Part shown: positions 43,029 to 52,347 of the stretch, piece after piece
How the letters are laid out: each line of letters begins with the position of its first letter
Position numbering within the stretch: position 1 is the first letter of the stretch
Assembly (NCBI GenBank): GCA_002711995.1
Contig: PASN01000016.1
Span: 124,001 to 188,000, forward strand
Length of the DNA: 64,000 nt
Direction: 5' to 3'
DNA from: Halobacteriovoraceae bacterium
GTDB lineage: Bacteria > Bdellovibrionota > Bacteriovoracia > Bacteriovoracales > Bacteriovoracaceae
Translations under genes and position numbers: made by a program
Notes under the pieces: generated by a model
Told to the model about the DNA's origin: nothing
The model's input: the letters and a program-made list of their open reading frames with translations, nothing else
Database searches by the model: none

Positions 43029-44561
43029 CTATTTAAAAATGGAATGTCCCTCAAACTCTCTTGGGGCATCTATATCTAAGATGTTCAAAATCGTGGGTGC
43101 AATATCCTTTAAGGCATTGTCTTTTGAACCAAGTTCCAGTTTCTTGTCTTTAAGCTTTGGGTGAAACACTGAAAATGGCGCAAGCGCTTTGGAGTGAGAT
43201 GTATGAGGGCTATTGTCGTCATACTCCATTTCATCCGCGTTTCCATGATCGGCGGTTAAAAGAAGTGTGATATTTTCTTGCTCACAAGTCTTCATAAGCT
43301 CGCCAAGACAGTTGTCCACAACTTCAATGGCCTTCACTGTGGCGTCAAAGTTTCCAGTGTGTCCAACCATGTCAGGATTTGCGAAGTTCACAACATATAA
43401 AGAATAGCTTTTATCTTTAAGCTTATCATTTAATTTTGAACAAACTTCTGGAGCGCTCATTTCAGGTTTAAGATCATATGTCGCCACATCTCTTGGAGAT
43501 TCAACTAAAACTCTGTCTTCGCCTTCAAAGGGCTTTTCCGCACCACCGTTTAAGAAATATGTAACGTGGGCGTACTTTTCTGTTTCAGCGATCTTTAGTT
43601 GCTTGAGACCTTTTTGCGATAGATATTCACTTAATGTTTGTTTGATGTTTTCTCGTGTGAACAAAACTGGAACGCTTGGCATCTCTTCTTCAATATACGG
43701 AGACATACAAAGAAAGTACTCAGGTCTGACATCATTTTTAAAGTGATCAAACTTTGGATCGGTGAAAGCGAGGCTTATCTGTCTCGCTCGATCAGGTCTA
43801 AAGTTTATGAAGAACATGCAGTCTTCGCTTTTAATCGCTCCGTCTTCTATAAAAAGCACATGCTCTATGTGCTCATCGTAAACTTCTTTATCATAGTTGC
43901 TTTTTAAGTATTCGAGAGGCGTGGTGTCAGAGACTCCGCTTTTGCCTGTCATCGCATTGTATGCTTTTTCAATCTTTTCCCAGCGGCGGTCTCTATCCAT
44001 GCCGATTGCTCGGCCACCCATGGAAGCAAACTTAAAGCCTCCATAATTTTCAATCTCTTCGATGTAGTTCACACCACTAGTCTTAGAGGTGTCTCTGCCG
44101 TCGGTGAAGGCGTGAAGATAAATTTGGATATCGTCATCAATGCTGTCGATTATGCTCTTTAGGTGATCAATGTGAGCGTGAACGCCACCATCTGAAAGAA
44201 GTCCCATAAGATGAACTCTCTTGGTGCCCGCTTTGGCCTTCTCAATCATCTCTTTAAATTTTGGCATATCTTTAAGAGTGTCGTTTTTAATCGCCTCGTT
44301 GATCCTTACAAGATCCTGTCTTACTGGACGGCCGGCGCCAATGTTCATGTGTCCAACTTCTGAATTTCCCGCAACACCTTTTGGAAGGCCTACGGCCTCG
44401 CCCCCAGGCTCAATCTCAGTGCTAGGGTAGTGCGATCTTATAAAATCTAGATTCTTGGTGTTGGCGGCCTTTACAGCGTTTCGTGAAGATGTTTCATTTA
44501 TGCCCAGTCCATCGGCAATAACCAGTAAAACTCTATTGGAGAGTCCTCTCAATCCTTCCAT
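43029..44561 (-). CDS. gpmI: cofactor-independent phosphoglycerate mutase
   Basis: 510 residues. Interconverts 3- and 2-phosphoglycerate with two Mn ions. The catalytic Ser is in GVAGNSEVGHMNIG. NFRPDRARQ and the ADHGNADEM metal site also match. TTAGGAG precedes the ATG, making this start preferred. It lies 9 bases after rlmH and 8 before pfkA. Confidence 0.95.
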   Translation of the reverse strand: MEGLRGLSNRVLLVIADGLGINETSSRNAVKAANTKNLDFIRSHYPSTEIEPGGEAVGLPKGVAGNSEVGHMNIGAGRPVRQDLVRINEAIKNDTLKDMPKFKEMIEKAKAGTKRVHLMGLLSDGGVHAHIDHLKSIIDSIDDDIQIYLHAFTDGRDTSKTSGVNYIEEIENYGGFKFASMGGRAIGMDRDRRWEKIEKAYNAMTGKSGVSDTTPLEYLKSNYDKEVYDEHIEHVLFIEDGAIKSEDCMFFINFRPDRARQISLAFTDPKFDHFKNDVRPEYFLCMSPYIEEEMPSVPVLFTRENIKQTLSEYLSQKGLKQLKIAETEKYAHVTYFLNGGAEKPFEGEDRVLVESPRDVATYDLKPEMSAPEVCSKLNDKLKDKSYSLYVVNFANPDMVGHTGNFDATVKAIEVVDNCLGELMKTCEQENITLLLTADHGNADEMEYDDNSPHTSHSKALAPFSVFHPKLKDKKLELGSKDNALKDIAPTILNILDIDAPREFEGHSIFK

Positions 44562-44570
44562 AAATTACTC

Positions 44571-45029
44571 CTAATTATGATAAGGGTGATTTTCTTTAAT
44601 AGTTATAGCGCGATAAATCTGTTCAATGAACAATAGTCTGGCCAGTTTGTGTGGAAATGTAAGCTTTGACAAAGATATGCGCTCTTGGCAGGCGGCCAGA
44701 ACAGAGGGATCAAAACCTTCAGCTCCAGCGATGATAAAGATGAGACTCTGAGAGCTCTCCAGATTTCCATATAGCCACTTGGAGAAGCTAACACTGTCTC
44801 TTTCTTTGCCAAACTCTGTTAAGGCCACAACGTGAGAGTTCTGGCCTTTGTTTATGTCTTGTATTTTTTTAAGTATAAGTTTTCCCTCACTTGCTTTGTC
44901 CAGTGCGTTGGCCTTTAGCTCGTGAATTTGGAAATCGACGCTTTTGATTCGTTGAAGGAAATCTTTTTCCAGAGATTCAATATTCTTGTCTTTAAGCTTT
45001 CCTACAACGATTAAATGAAGCTTTTTCAC
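44571..45029 (-). CDS. rlmH: 23S rRNA pseudouridine-1915 N3-methyltransferase
   Basis: 152 residues, normal for RlmH. SPOUT methyltransferase signature IIAGAEGF and the C-terminal LARLLFIEQIYRA, then HPYHN (the family ends PYHK/N). It methylates a pseudouridine in helix 69 of 23S rRNA. It overlaps the rsfS stop by one base. Confidence 0.93.
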   Translation of the reverse strand: MKKLHLIVVGKLKDKNIESLEKDFLQRIKSVDFQIHELKANALDKASEGKLILKKIQDINKGQNSHVVALTEFGKERDSVSFSKWLYGNLESSQSLIFIIAGAEGFDPSVLAACQERISLSKLTFPHKLARLLFIEQIYRAITIKENHPYHN

Positions 45030-45493
45030 TAAAAGTAGTTGTCCGTGGAGTCAGATTTTGGAGTGGCCTGAGTCTCAGGATGCTCAAAGTAGTACTCTTG
45101 TGGAATTTCAACTTGAGGGTAGCCAGACCATAGCTCGTCAAGGTCAAAAATGTCTCTTGATAGCTCTTGGAATACGTGAACAATCACATCGCCGCAATCT
45201 AAAAGAATCCATTCGCCATCGCTTACTCCCTCGAGAGAAAGTACTTTGGCGCCATGTTGCTTAAGATTGTATTGAATCTCGTCAATCATGGTTTTAGCCT
45301 GAGTGGTGTTTTGAGCGGTTGCGATAATGTTGTAGTCGCAAAGGGAGCTAGATTCTGACACATCATAGATCTTGATATTGATGCCTTTGTAGTTGGCAAC
45401 AATCCAAGCAGCCGCCAAGGCCATCTTTTTGGTTTGGTCATCCTCTTGCTTAAAAATCTTATTTACTTCTTTTACGACAAATTCGTTCGCCAT
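45029..45493 (-). CDS. rsfS: ribosomal silencing factor RsfS
   Basis: 154 residues. It binds L14 and blocks subunit joining in starvation. DYNIIATAQNTTQAKTMIDE and WILLDCGDVIVHVFQ match the YbeB/RsfS core; the C-terminal extension (about 20 residues) is variable. It sits between obgE and rlmH, a common order. Confidence 0.93.
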   Translation of the reverse strand: MANEFVVKEVNKIFKQEDDQTKKMALAAAWIVANYKGINIKIYDVSESSSLCDYNIIATAQNTTQAKTMIDEIQYNLKQHGAKVLSLEGVSDGEWILLDCGDVIVHVFQELSRDIFDLDELWSGYPQVEIPQEYYFEHPETQATPKSDSTDNYF

Positions 45494-45509
45494 GTATTCT
45501 CCTAAGGCC

Positions 45510-46508
45510 TTATTTAGCCTTTGTCTTTAGCATAAGTCTTTTTAAAAGATCAAGGTTCCTTCCCGAGACTGAAGAAATGGGTAGGACTTTTTTATCAAGA
45601 GTCTCTTCCATTGTTTTTTGAAACTTGGAAATCTCTTCTTCAGTCATGGCGTCAATTTTGGTTAGACACACAATTTCAGGCTTATGGCCGAGTTCTTCTT
45701 TATATTTTAATAGCTCATTCTTTACTGTGGCGTAGTCTTCCAGGGCCTCATATGGATCTAGAAGCATTGAGCAGTCCACTAAGTGAACAAGAGAGCTGGT
45801 TCTCTCAATATGCTTTAAAAACTGAATTCCAAGTCCTTTGCCTTCACTGGCCTGCTCAATAAGTCCTGGGATGTCGGCAACAACCAAAGAGTCATCATCA
45901 ACTTTAACCACACCAAGATTGGGAGTAAGAGTGGTGAAGGGATAGTCTGCAATTTTTGGCTTGGCCGCAGATATTGAGGAAATTAAAGTGGACTTCCCAG
46001 CATTTGGAAGCCCAATAAGAGCAATGTCTGCAATAAGTTTTAGTTCAAGCTTTAGTGGAAGGTGGACTCCCTCTTCACCTTCTTGGGCAAATCTTGGGGC
46101 CTGATTGGTGGCACTTTTAAAGAACGCATTCCCAAGTCCGCCTCTTCCTCCTTGAGCTATAAGCTCTTTTTGATCATGTTCAACAATATCAAAAAGAAGC
46201 TCTTCAGTTTCCTGATGAAATATAAGTGTGCCGACTGGGACCTTTAAAACAAGATCCTCGCCAGTGGCCCCGTCCATTTGAGAGCCTTTGCCATTCTCAC
46301 CATCAGGAGCGTTGTATTGCTTTCTTCCACGATAATTCATCAAGGTGTTGATGTTTTCATCCCCAACGATATAGATATTGCCGCCACGTCCGCCATTGCC
46401 TCCGTCAGGGCCGCCGAATGGCACAAACTTTTCCCTGCGAAAGTGAACACCCCCGTTGCCGCCTTTTCCTGATGAAACTTCAATTTTTACTTCATCGATG
46501 AACTTCAT
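45510..46508 (-). CDS. obgE: GTPase ObgE/CgtA
   Basis: 332 residues. N-terminal Gly-rich Obg fold (VEVSSGKGGNGG-like start, GGPDGGNGGRGG), then the G domain with GLPNAGKST (G1) and DIPGLIEQA (G3), and CLTKIDA (G4). No C-terminal OCT extension, as in many bacteria. It acts in ribosome maturation. Preceded by a terminator hairpin on this strand after rpmA. Confidence 0.95.
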   Translation of the reverse strand: MKFIDEVKIEVSSGKGGNGGVHFRREKFVPFGGPDGGNGGRGGNIYIVGDENINTLMNYRGRKQYNAPDGENGKGSQMDGATGEDLVLKVPVGTLIFHQETEELLFDIVEHDQKELIAQGGRGGLGNAFFKSATNQAPRFAQEGEEGVHLPLKLELKLIADIALIGLPNAGKSTLISSISAAKPKIADYPFTTLTPNLGVVKVDDDSLVVADIPGLIEQASEGKGLGIQFLKHIERTSSLVHLVDCSMLLDPYEALEDYATVKNELLKYKEELGHKPEIVCLTKIDAMTEEEISKFQKTMEETLDKKVLPISSVSGRNLDLLKRLMLKTKAK

Positions 46509-46524
46509 TTCTAAAAACCTCTAT

Positions 46525-46550
46525 AAAAAAAGGGAGTCTTGCGACTCCCT
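46525..46550 (-). terminator. terminator between rpmA and obgE
   Basis: On the reverse strand AGGGAGTC and GACTCCCT form a perfect 8-pair stem with a 4-base loop and run into a seven-T tract just after rpmA. The position suggests attenuation between the ribosomal proteins and obgE, or a separate obgE promoter. Confidence 0.75.
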
Positions 46551-46577
46551 TATATGCAAAAACAATTTGTTTTTAAA

Positions 46578-46832
46578 TTATGCAGAAACGACTGAAACTT
46601 TCTTGATACTCTTAGAGTAGTGAGAGAATTCAACCTTTCCTTCTGTCATTGCGTAGATAGTGAAGTCACGTCCCATTTTAACGCCAGTTCCTGGGTGAAA
46701 TTTTGTACCCTTTTGACGAACAATGATGTTTCCAGTTTGAACTGCTTCTCCGCCGTATTTCTTCACACCTCTCATCTTTGGGTTTGAATCACGGCCGTTA
46801 CTAGTACTACCACCTGATTTTTTGTGAGCCAT
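46578..46832 (-). CDS. rpmA: 50S ribosomal protein L27
   Basis: 84 residues. [19 protein letters not shown] is the standard L27 N-terminus, and [10 protein letters not shown] and RDFTIYA match. The N-terminal tail reaches the peptidyl-transferase centre. Order rplU-rpmA-obgE is conserved. RBS TAGGAG. Confidence 0.96.
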   Translation of the reverse strand: MAHKKSGGSTSNGRDSNPKMRGVKKYGGEAVQTGNIIVRQKGTKFHPGTGVKMGRDFTIYAMTEGKVEFSHYSKSIKKVSVVSA

Positions 46833-46857
46833 ATATTTCTCCTAAATTATTTTTAAA

Positions 46858-47163
46858 TTAAGCTTTAACGTCTGTGATCTTAAGAGCAGTAAAGTATTGT
46901 CTGTGACCATTTTTAGTTTGGTACTTACCAGGCTTTCTCTTAAGAACGATTACTTTTCTAGATCTACCTTGTTTAACAACTTCAGCAACTACTTTAGCAC
47001 CTGAAACAACTGGAGTTCCAACCTTTGGAGAATCTCCTCCAATGAATAGAACTTGGTCGAATTCAACCTTAGATCCAACTTCTTCTTCCATTTTTTGAAC
47101 ATCAATGATGTCACCGGCCTTAACTTTATATTGGTGGCCTTTAATTTCAACGATACCGTACAT
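46858..47163 (-). CDS. rplU: 50S ribosomal protein L21
   Basis: 101 residues. MYGIVEIKGHQYKVKAGD is the L21 start, and GRSRKVIVLKRKPGKYQTKNGHRQ, split here by position, fits the C-terminus (KKRY...GHRQ). It begins the rplU-rpmA-obgE operon, preceded by a leader with a stem. Confidence 0.96.
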   Translation of the reverse strand: MYGIVEIKGHQYKVKAGDIIDVQKMEEEVGSKVEFDQVLFIGGDSPKVGTPVVSGAKVVAEVVKQGRSRKVIVLKRKPGKYQTKNGHRQYFTALKITDVKA

Positions 47164-47430
47164 TTTAACTCCTTATGCATGGTTAGGGGAGGAAAGAGCC
47201 TTCTTTTTACCCTAACTTATGGCGTAATTTGAACCTACACTTTTAAGCTTCTAAAGCATAATTGTCAATATAATTTATTAAAAAGCGCCTACTTGGCCAT
47301 GCGTCATTGAAACTCTGACGTAAATAGTCGTAATTAATGATAAAAAATATTAAGCCAATCTTAAAATAATTAAAGTTGATACCGGTTTTGGTCGATCAGT
47401 GAGGAGAAGACATCCAAGGAAGAGGATTTT
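47164..47430. other. rplU leader and opposing gene promoter region
   Basis: 267 bases. On the reverse strand GTTAGGG and CCCTAAC (47182-47216) form a hairpin 20-odd bases before the AAGGAG ribosome-binding site of rplU, a possible r-protein autoregulatory leader. The rest is AT-rich, no gene. Confidence 0.5.
47182..47216 (-). promoter_or_regulatory. candidate L21 leader hairpin
   Basis: Seven-pair stem GTTAGGG/CCCTAAC, with a 21-base loop that contains purine and pyrimidine runs which can pair partly. It lies in the rplU 5' leader. Its function as an L21 autoregulatory element is inference by position. Confidence 0.4.
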
Positions 47431-48234
47431 ATGACAGACCAAAGACCTATTTATTACCAATTCGGAACAGAGCTTAAGTACCAGGTATTCGCAAGAATAG
47501 AGGACGAGCATTTGGAAAGAGAGCTATTGCCTGTTCTAGATAAAATGGGATTCTCAAGAATTGACGCTGAGAAACTAAAATCTATTGAGTTTAGTCGCTC
47601 AGAAACCAAGGTCCTGAAATTGTCGAAAGCATCCTTGAAGGTGTCAAAGCAAATCTTGGGAGTTTCAAACGGAATGGATCGCTTTGGGCCTGAGAGCATT
47701 AGCACCCAAGGGGGTTATGAAGTCTACCGCTATCAAGGGGTGGGCATGATGATATTCTCACAACAATCTCCCACTTGGGAGATGGGTGTTCTCAATCCAG
47801 CAACAAACACCGAGGCCGTAAAGGTTATGCTAACTCGATTTGTCTCTTGGTCTTTGGTGCAAAAGGGCGTTGTGGGCTTTTGGGGCGTGTCTGTTAATGA
47901 GGGCTTTGTCGTAATGAAGCCAAAGGATTCTTTATTTGAGTCCATCTTCATAGACATTAATCAAATGGCAATGATTACTCAAGATGGAGTAAAGCCTATT
48001 GCTGGTAACCTTCAGATTCTACGCCTGGACGACACCCTTAAAAATGCCACAAGGCAGATGAGTAAAGAGGGACTTTTAAGTTTCTTATGCGCAAACACAA
48101 CCTACCTTTCGTACTCAGGTCTTCCAACATCGATGAGATCAAGTCTCTATGAGGTATCAAGCTTCGCCAATGGTGTTGTATACCCTGTGGAGAACTTTGA
48201 ACCACGCTCAAAGGTTAATTCCCCAGAGCTTTAA
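47431..48234 (+). CDS. conserved-looking hypothetical protein
   Basis: 267 residues, no signal peptide and no membrane segment, likely cytoplasmic. The sequence is globular with mixed alpha and beta content (GGYEVYRYQGVGMMIFSQQ, GFWGVSVNEGFVVMKP). Ribosome-binding site GAGGAT precedes the ATG. Not assigned to a family; convergent with the next gene, 1 base between stops. Confidence 0.65.
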   Translation: MTDQRPIYYQFGTELKYQVFARIEDEHLERELLPVLDKMGFSRIDAEKLKSIEFSRSETKVLKLSKASLKVSKQILGVSNGMDRFGPESISTQGGYEVYRYQGVGMMIFSQQSPTWEMGVLNPATNTEAVKVMLTRFVSWSLVQKGVVGFWGVSVNEGFVVMKPKDSLFESIFIDINQMAMITQDGVKPIAGNLQILRLDDTLKNATRQMSKEGLLSFLCANTTYLSYSGLPTSMRSSLYEVSSFANGVVYPVENFEPRSKVNSPEL

Positions 48235-48235
48235 A

Positions 48236-48784
48236 TTACTTGGAAACATTCTGAACTTCTTGCGCCGCCATTGATTTTAAAAGAGGTGTGAAGTCTTTAA
48301 ACTCAGGGTTCTCTGGAAAAACAGCATAGAAAATAGGAAAGCATGTAATCGTGCAGGCTCCTGAGTAAACATGTCTTAGTCCTTTTTTACCTTTCCAAAC
48401 ATAGACGGCCTGCTCTTCAACCTTTTTGTAGATGTCTTGTTTTCCAATTCTATTAATTATGGATTGGTGGAAAATATCGTGAAGAAAGTACGCCGGAAGC
48501 CTGGCGTAGAAATCAGTTATTTTTCCGCTAACTGATTGAACGAGCACTGGGAATTTGTACCTGATGTGGGCCACATAAAATTTATGTACCAAGACCGCGC
48601 TATCTTTTTTGATTATTTGGGCTTTCCCGTGTTTTTTTGTGGCGGCCCTTAAAGTGCTTCCAGGCATAAATACTTCCAAGGCTTCCAGACTAAAATCATA
48701 GTTAGGTGGATCCACTTTGGCGTGAATCGAGGATGAAAATAAAAGAATCAAGGCACTTGTGAGAGCGCGGGAAAAATAGTTCAT
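48236..48784 (-). CDS. secreted protein, unknown function
   Basis: About 182 residues from ATG 48784, chosen because AGGAAGGG lies just before it and a signal peptide begins there (MNYFSRALTSALILLFSSSIHA). A longer form from 48838 is less likely. The mature part has a compact mixed fold with a Cys pair (CTITC) near the C-terminus. Not recognised. Confidence 0.65.
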   Translation of the reverse strand: MNYFSRALTSALILLFSSSIHAKVDPPNYDFSLEALEVFMPGSTLRAATKKHGKAQIIKKDSAVLVHKFYVAHIRYKFPVLVQSVSGKITDFYARLPAYFLHDIFHQSIINRIGKQDIYKKVEEQAVYVWKGKKGLRHVYSGACTITCFPIFYAVFPENPEFKDFTPLLKSMAAQEVQNVSK

Positions 48785-49010
48785 TGCCCTTCCTGGGAAC
48801 TTGTTTGCTGATAGAATTATCACATGGATGATGTTCAAAAATCTTGAAATGGAATTATTTTCTAGAGATCAATAGACCAGATCTAAGTGGTTGAAAAAAC
48901 ACGGACAACATCCATGCAGTAAACAGGTGACAATTCCGATTTAATATCCCAAGATTAAATTTTATTCACCTGTAAAGCTCGTCGTTTGTTCAACTAGGAG
49001 AGGTTGTTTG

Positions 49011-50480
49011 ATGTTTCTTAAGTCCCTAAAATTTATCCTGCTTACTTTAATTATATCCTCTTGCGCCACAAGGGAAGTTGCTCAAGTTGCTGAAACAGTT
49101 GAAGTGAAGCCCCAAAGAATTCAACATGACCTAATTGAGAAAGGATTGGATTTTTGTGAAACATGCGTGATCGGCTCGGTTGGAGACGAGGCCCTAAAAA
49201 ACGCAGACAAAGAAACCTTTTATCTTCACGGTGCTGAACACCTAAATCTAAACAACTACTATTTTGATATTCCTGTGGTTTACAACGCCGCTGTTAGAAA
49301 GTGGATCAACTACTTCACAGGAAGAGGAAGGGATCTATACAGAAGATATGCTGAGAGAGCTGGCAGGTATGGACCAGTGCTATCCAAGATTTTAAATGAA
49401 CAAGGCCTTCCAAGAGACTTAATATTTTTATCAATGGCCGAAAGTGGATTTACAAACTCTGCTAGATCTTGGGCCAAGGCAGTCGGCCCTTGGCAGTTCA
49501 TGCCATATACAGGAAGAAGGTATGGACTTGATGTGGGATTCTTTCTGGATGAAAGAAGAGATCCCCTTAAGGCCACACTTGCAGCGAGTAAGTACTTGAA
49601 GGATCTGCATAATCGTTTTGGCTCATGGGAGCTTGCGATGGCCGGCTATAACGCTGGTGAAGGCAAGATTGGAAGAGCCATCAGAAGATACAGAACAAAG
49701 AACTTCTGGAAAATCAGAAGAGGCAGATACCTTAAGGCCGAGACTAAAAACTATGTTCCAAAGATTATGGCATTGGCCATCATTGGAAAAAACTTAAAAG
49801 CATTTGGCTTTGAAAATGTTGAATTTAAGAAAGCGTTGGATTTCCAAGAAATCGTAGTTCCTGGCAACTCTGATCTCTATAAGGTTGCCGAAGTAATAGG
49901 AAGTGACTTCAAGGAAATGAAAAAGTTCAACCCTGAAATCCTTAGATGGCAAACACCTCCAGCGATGGAGAGCTACACTTTAAGAGTTCCAGTGGGTAAG
50001 AAGCAGGCATGGCTTGATCTTCAGGACAAAACAGTCGTTAAGGCAACTGACTATAAAGTGTACCAACTCAGAGGCTATGCTTCTCTTTACCACGTGGGTA
50101 GAAAGTTTAAGGTGCCTTCAAAGGTTCTTGAGCAGATCAACGGGATGAGCTCCAAAAAGAGGCTTTTTCCAAAAACAGCTGTTTATCTGCCATTTAGAGA
50201 AGACCACAAACCTAGAAAGAATAGACTTTATTCTGATTTATATGAGAAACCGCGCAAAAGTGTGCTTCGCCGCAGGGCCTACAATCGCTGGATCAAGCGT
50301 GGTAGAAGACGTGGGGCCAAAATTGAGAATCCAAAACAGTTTTACATCGTTAAAAAAGGTGATACTCTCTGGGACATAGCCAGAAAGACCGGTGTAAGCA
50401 TCAACACAATCATTCGATCAAACTATTCACTAGTTAAAAAGAGAATGATTCTTCCGGGAGACAAGCTGGCAATTAAATAA
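49011..50480 (+). CDS. mltD: MltD-like lytic transglycosylase with LysM
   Basis: About 489 residues. Lipobox ISSC (MFLKSLKFILLTLIISSC) anchors it to the outer membrane. The SLT-like catalytic block: catalytic Glu in MAESGFTNSARSWAKAVGPW (the ESGF motif), QFMPYTGRRYGLD, and AMAGYNAGEGKIGRAI. A LysM domain at the C-terminus (FYIVKKGDTLWDIARKTGV, INTIIRSN) binds peptidoglycan. It cleaves glycan strands to 1,6-anhydro ends. The next gene begins 12 bases later. Another Lys-rich stretch (about 400-440) links the domains. Confidence 0.92.
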   Translation: MFLKSLKFILLTLIISSCATREVAQVAETVEVKPQRIQHDLIEKGLDFCETCVIGSVGDEALKNADKETFYLHGAEHLNLNNYYFDIPVVYNAAVRKWINYFTGRGRDLYRRYAERAGRYGPVLSKILNEQGLPRDLIFLSMAESGFTNSARSWAKAVGPWQFMPYTGRRYGLDVGFFLDERRDPLKATLAASKYLKDLHNRFGSWELAMAGYNAGEGKIGRAIRRYRTKNFWKIRRGRYLKAETKNYVPKIMALAIIGKNLKAFGFENVEFKKALDFQEIVVPGNSDLYKVAEVIGSDFKEMKKFNPEILRWQTPPAMESYTLRVPVGKKQAWLDLQDKTVVKATDYKVYQLRGYASLYHVGRKFKVPSKVLEQINGMSSKKRLFPKTAVYLPFREDHKPRKNRLYSDLYEKPRKSVLRRRAYNRWIKRGRRRGAKIENPKQFYIVKKGDTLWDIARKTGVSINTIIRSNYSLVKKRMILPGDKLAIK

Positions 50481-50492
50481 AAAGGCCATTAA

Positions 50493-51626
50493 ATGTCAGG
50501 ATTTGGATTAAGAGCTTTTAAAAAGCTCAAAGAAGACTCTCGCAAAGAGGATAAAAGACAATACATTCAACACATTGTTTGCGGCGATAGTGATTTCGCC
50601 GTACTTACCTATCTAAAGCTTTTGCACAAGCATGGTGAAGACAAGGTAAAGCTTGTCTGCAAAGATCCTATAGACAAACAAGACATCATTAACCAGTGGA
50701 AGTGCTCTCTTCATTATTTAAGAGATGAGGAAGTTGCCAATAAACTTATTGAGATCAATCCAAGACTTGAGATCATCTCTAGTCAATCCAATGTGGTTTT
50801 CTACAAAGATGGAAAGTTTCACGAAATAGACGGCAGGGCCAAGCCTTATGAGTTTATGGAAGATGAGGATTACTTCCAAACACCTTACTATCTCATGAAA
50901 AAAGAGGCCTTATTCTCGACAGAGGACTGGAACAACCTAGATGAGATTCTAAGAAAGGCCCAAATCAATAAATACATCTCTTCTGTAGATAAGGTCGTAA
51001 ACCAGGACCTTGTTGAAAAAACAAACTTCAGACTATCAACTGGAGAGCATGAAAATCTTGAGTGCGAGAAGCTCTATTGGTGTGAAAGTCCTAAAAGCTT
51101 CTACAAGCTTTTTCCAGATAAGAACAAGCTTAGTGACGCCATTGCAGGCTATTGTAGCTCCTTAGAAGAGAAAGTTGGACTTACAGTACACTTTGAAGTG
51201 GATAAAGAGATCTATGACTCTCACGGTACCGTGCTACTTCCACAAAGCGCTACCCATGAGTGGGGTTATTTCATTCTTGATTTTGACAAATACGATCCTG
51301 AACATGAGAAGCAAGTTTTTAAATCAATGATGTTCATTAATCTTGATGAAGTAAACGAAGAAGAGCTTGCTAAAAAAATAAAGCTTATGAAAAGGGTGAT
51401 TGGAAGAGTGTTCCCTGACTTTGAAAAAGTAAAATACACAGAACATATTCACTACAATGAGTCAGAACTGATTAAAAACTTTAAAGATGATCTTTACTTC
51501 CAAAATAACGAAGAGCAAGAGTATTTAAAGTTCATTGGAATCGGAGCTCCAATCAAAGAAGAGAACCCTGAAAAGTTTAAATACGAATCCAGGGCAATCA
51601 CAAGCTACCACAACCTAGAGATCTAA
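50493..51626 (+). CDS. hypothetical protein, Rossmann-like start
   Basis: 377 residues, acidic and Lys-rich, no signal peptide. The opening IQHIVCGDSDFAVLTYLKLL looks like a Rossmann beta-alpha unit but without a full GxGxxG, so FAD or NAD binding is not supported. It starts 12 bases after the transglycosylase stop and ends at a terminator, likely one operon. Function unknown. Confidence 0.65.
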   Translation: MSGFGLRAFKKLKEDSRKEDKRQYIQHIVCGDSDFAVLTYLKLLHKHGEDKVKLVCKDPIDKQDIINQWKCSLHYLRDEEVANKLIEINPRLEIISSQSNVVFYKDGKFHEIDGRAKPYEFMEDEDYFQTPYYLMKKEALFSTEDWNNLDEILRKAQINKYISSVDKVVNQDLVEKTNFRLSTGEHENLECEKLYWCESPKSFYKLFPDKNKLSDAIAGYCSSLEEKVGLTVHFEVDKEIYDSHGTVLLPQSATHEWGYFILDFDKYDPEHEKQVFKSMMFINLDEVNEEELAKKIKLMKRVIGRVFPDFEKVKYTEHIHYNESELIKNFKDDLYFQNNEEQEYLKFIGIGAPIKEENPEKFKYESRAITSYHNLEI

Positions 51627-51656
51627 AAACAAACCAAACAAACACAAAATAAAAAA

Positions 51657-51680
51657 GGCACTTCCATGAGTGCCTTTTTT
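51657..51680 (+). terminator. rho-independent terminator (plus strand)
   Basis: GGCACT and AGTGCC stem with a TCCATG loop, six T after it. It ends the mltD-hypothetical operon. Confidence 0.85.
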
Positions 51681-51696
51681 ATTGCCTAAAATTTAA

Positions 51697-51724
51697 GCAA
51701 AAAAAAGGGACCCAAAAGGGTCCC
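51697..51724 (-). terminator. rho-independent terminator (minus strand)
   Basis: GGGACCC and GGGTCCC stem around AAAA, preceded on the plus strand by eight A, which becomes the U tract on the minus strand. It ends the outer-membrane-protein gene. Confidence 0.85.
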
Positions 51725-51753
51725 CGTATTTTCAAACTTAATTAAAAATTAAA

Positions 51754-52347
51754 TTAGAAAGTTACTGCGAAGTTCGCAACGTTAAGTCTAAGTTCAGTAG
51801 ACTTAAGATCGTCAGAACCATCAGCGTAGAACTCAGCAGTAGCCATAGAGTAAGTAGCTGATGGAGAATAAAGAACTGGCATTCCAAATACTTTACCCAT
51901 TTCCATTCTCTTACCAAACTCAAGAGTCGTTACAGTAACATTTTCAGTACCAGTAGTATCGTCTTGATCACTCTCTTCAAAAGAAGTCATGTCATATCTA
52001 ACTGCTGCATACATTGATTCCCAACCACCGTCAAAGTTCCAGAAGAAGTTCAGACCGATAGTGTTGAAGTTCTCATCTTGGATAGAGTCAGAAATGTCAC
52101 CATCTCTTGTCTCAGACTGAGAAACATACTTAAGACCAGCACCAAAGTTGTTAGTGAATAGGTAGTTGTAGTTGAACGCAAAGTTCATTTCGTCAAGTTC
52201 ATTGTCATCAACATCGTCAGTTGACATGTTGAAGTCAAGGTTTGAACAACGGTTTCCGTCGAAACAGTCATTAAGTTCAACCATGCCTTTACCGTTAAAA
52301 GCAAAAGCAGAAGTAGCCATAAGAGCAACCATTACAAGTTTTTTCAT
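51754..52347 (-). CDS. outer-membrane beta-barrel protein, small
   Basis: 197 residues. Signal peptide MKKLVMVALMATSAFA, then acidic loops and beta-strand-like alternation (NYNYLFTNNFGAGLKYV, GLNFFWNF, LRLNVANFAVTF). The C-terminal Phe fits a BAM substrate. One Cys pair (CFDGNRC) near the N-terminus could form a disulfide. It is divergent from the larger porin-like gene across a 478-base AT-rich region. Confidence 0.7.
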   Translation of the reverse strand: MKKLVMVALMATSAFAFNGKGMVELNDCFDGNRCSNLDFNMSTDDVDDNELDEMNFAFNYNYLFTNNFGAGLKYVSQSETRDGDISDSIQDENFNTIGLNFFWNFDGGWESMYAAVRYDMTSFEESDQDDTTGTENVTVTTLEFGKRMEMGKVFGMPVLYSPSATYSMATAEFYADGSDDLKSTELRLNVANFAVTF

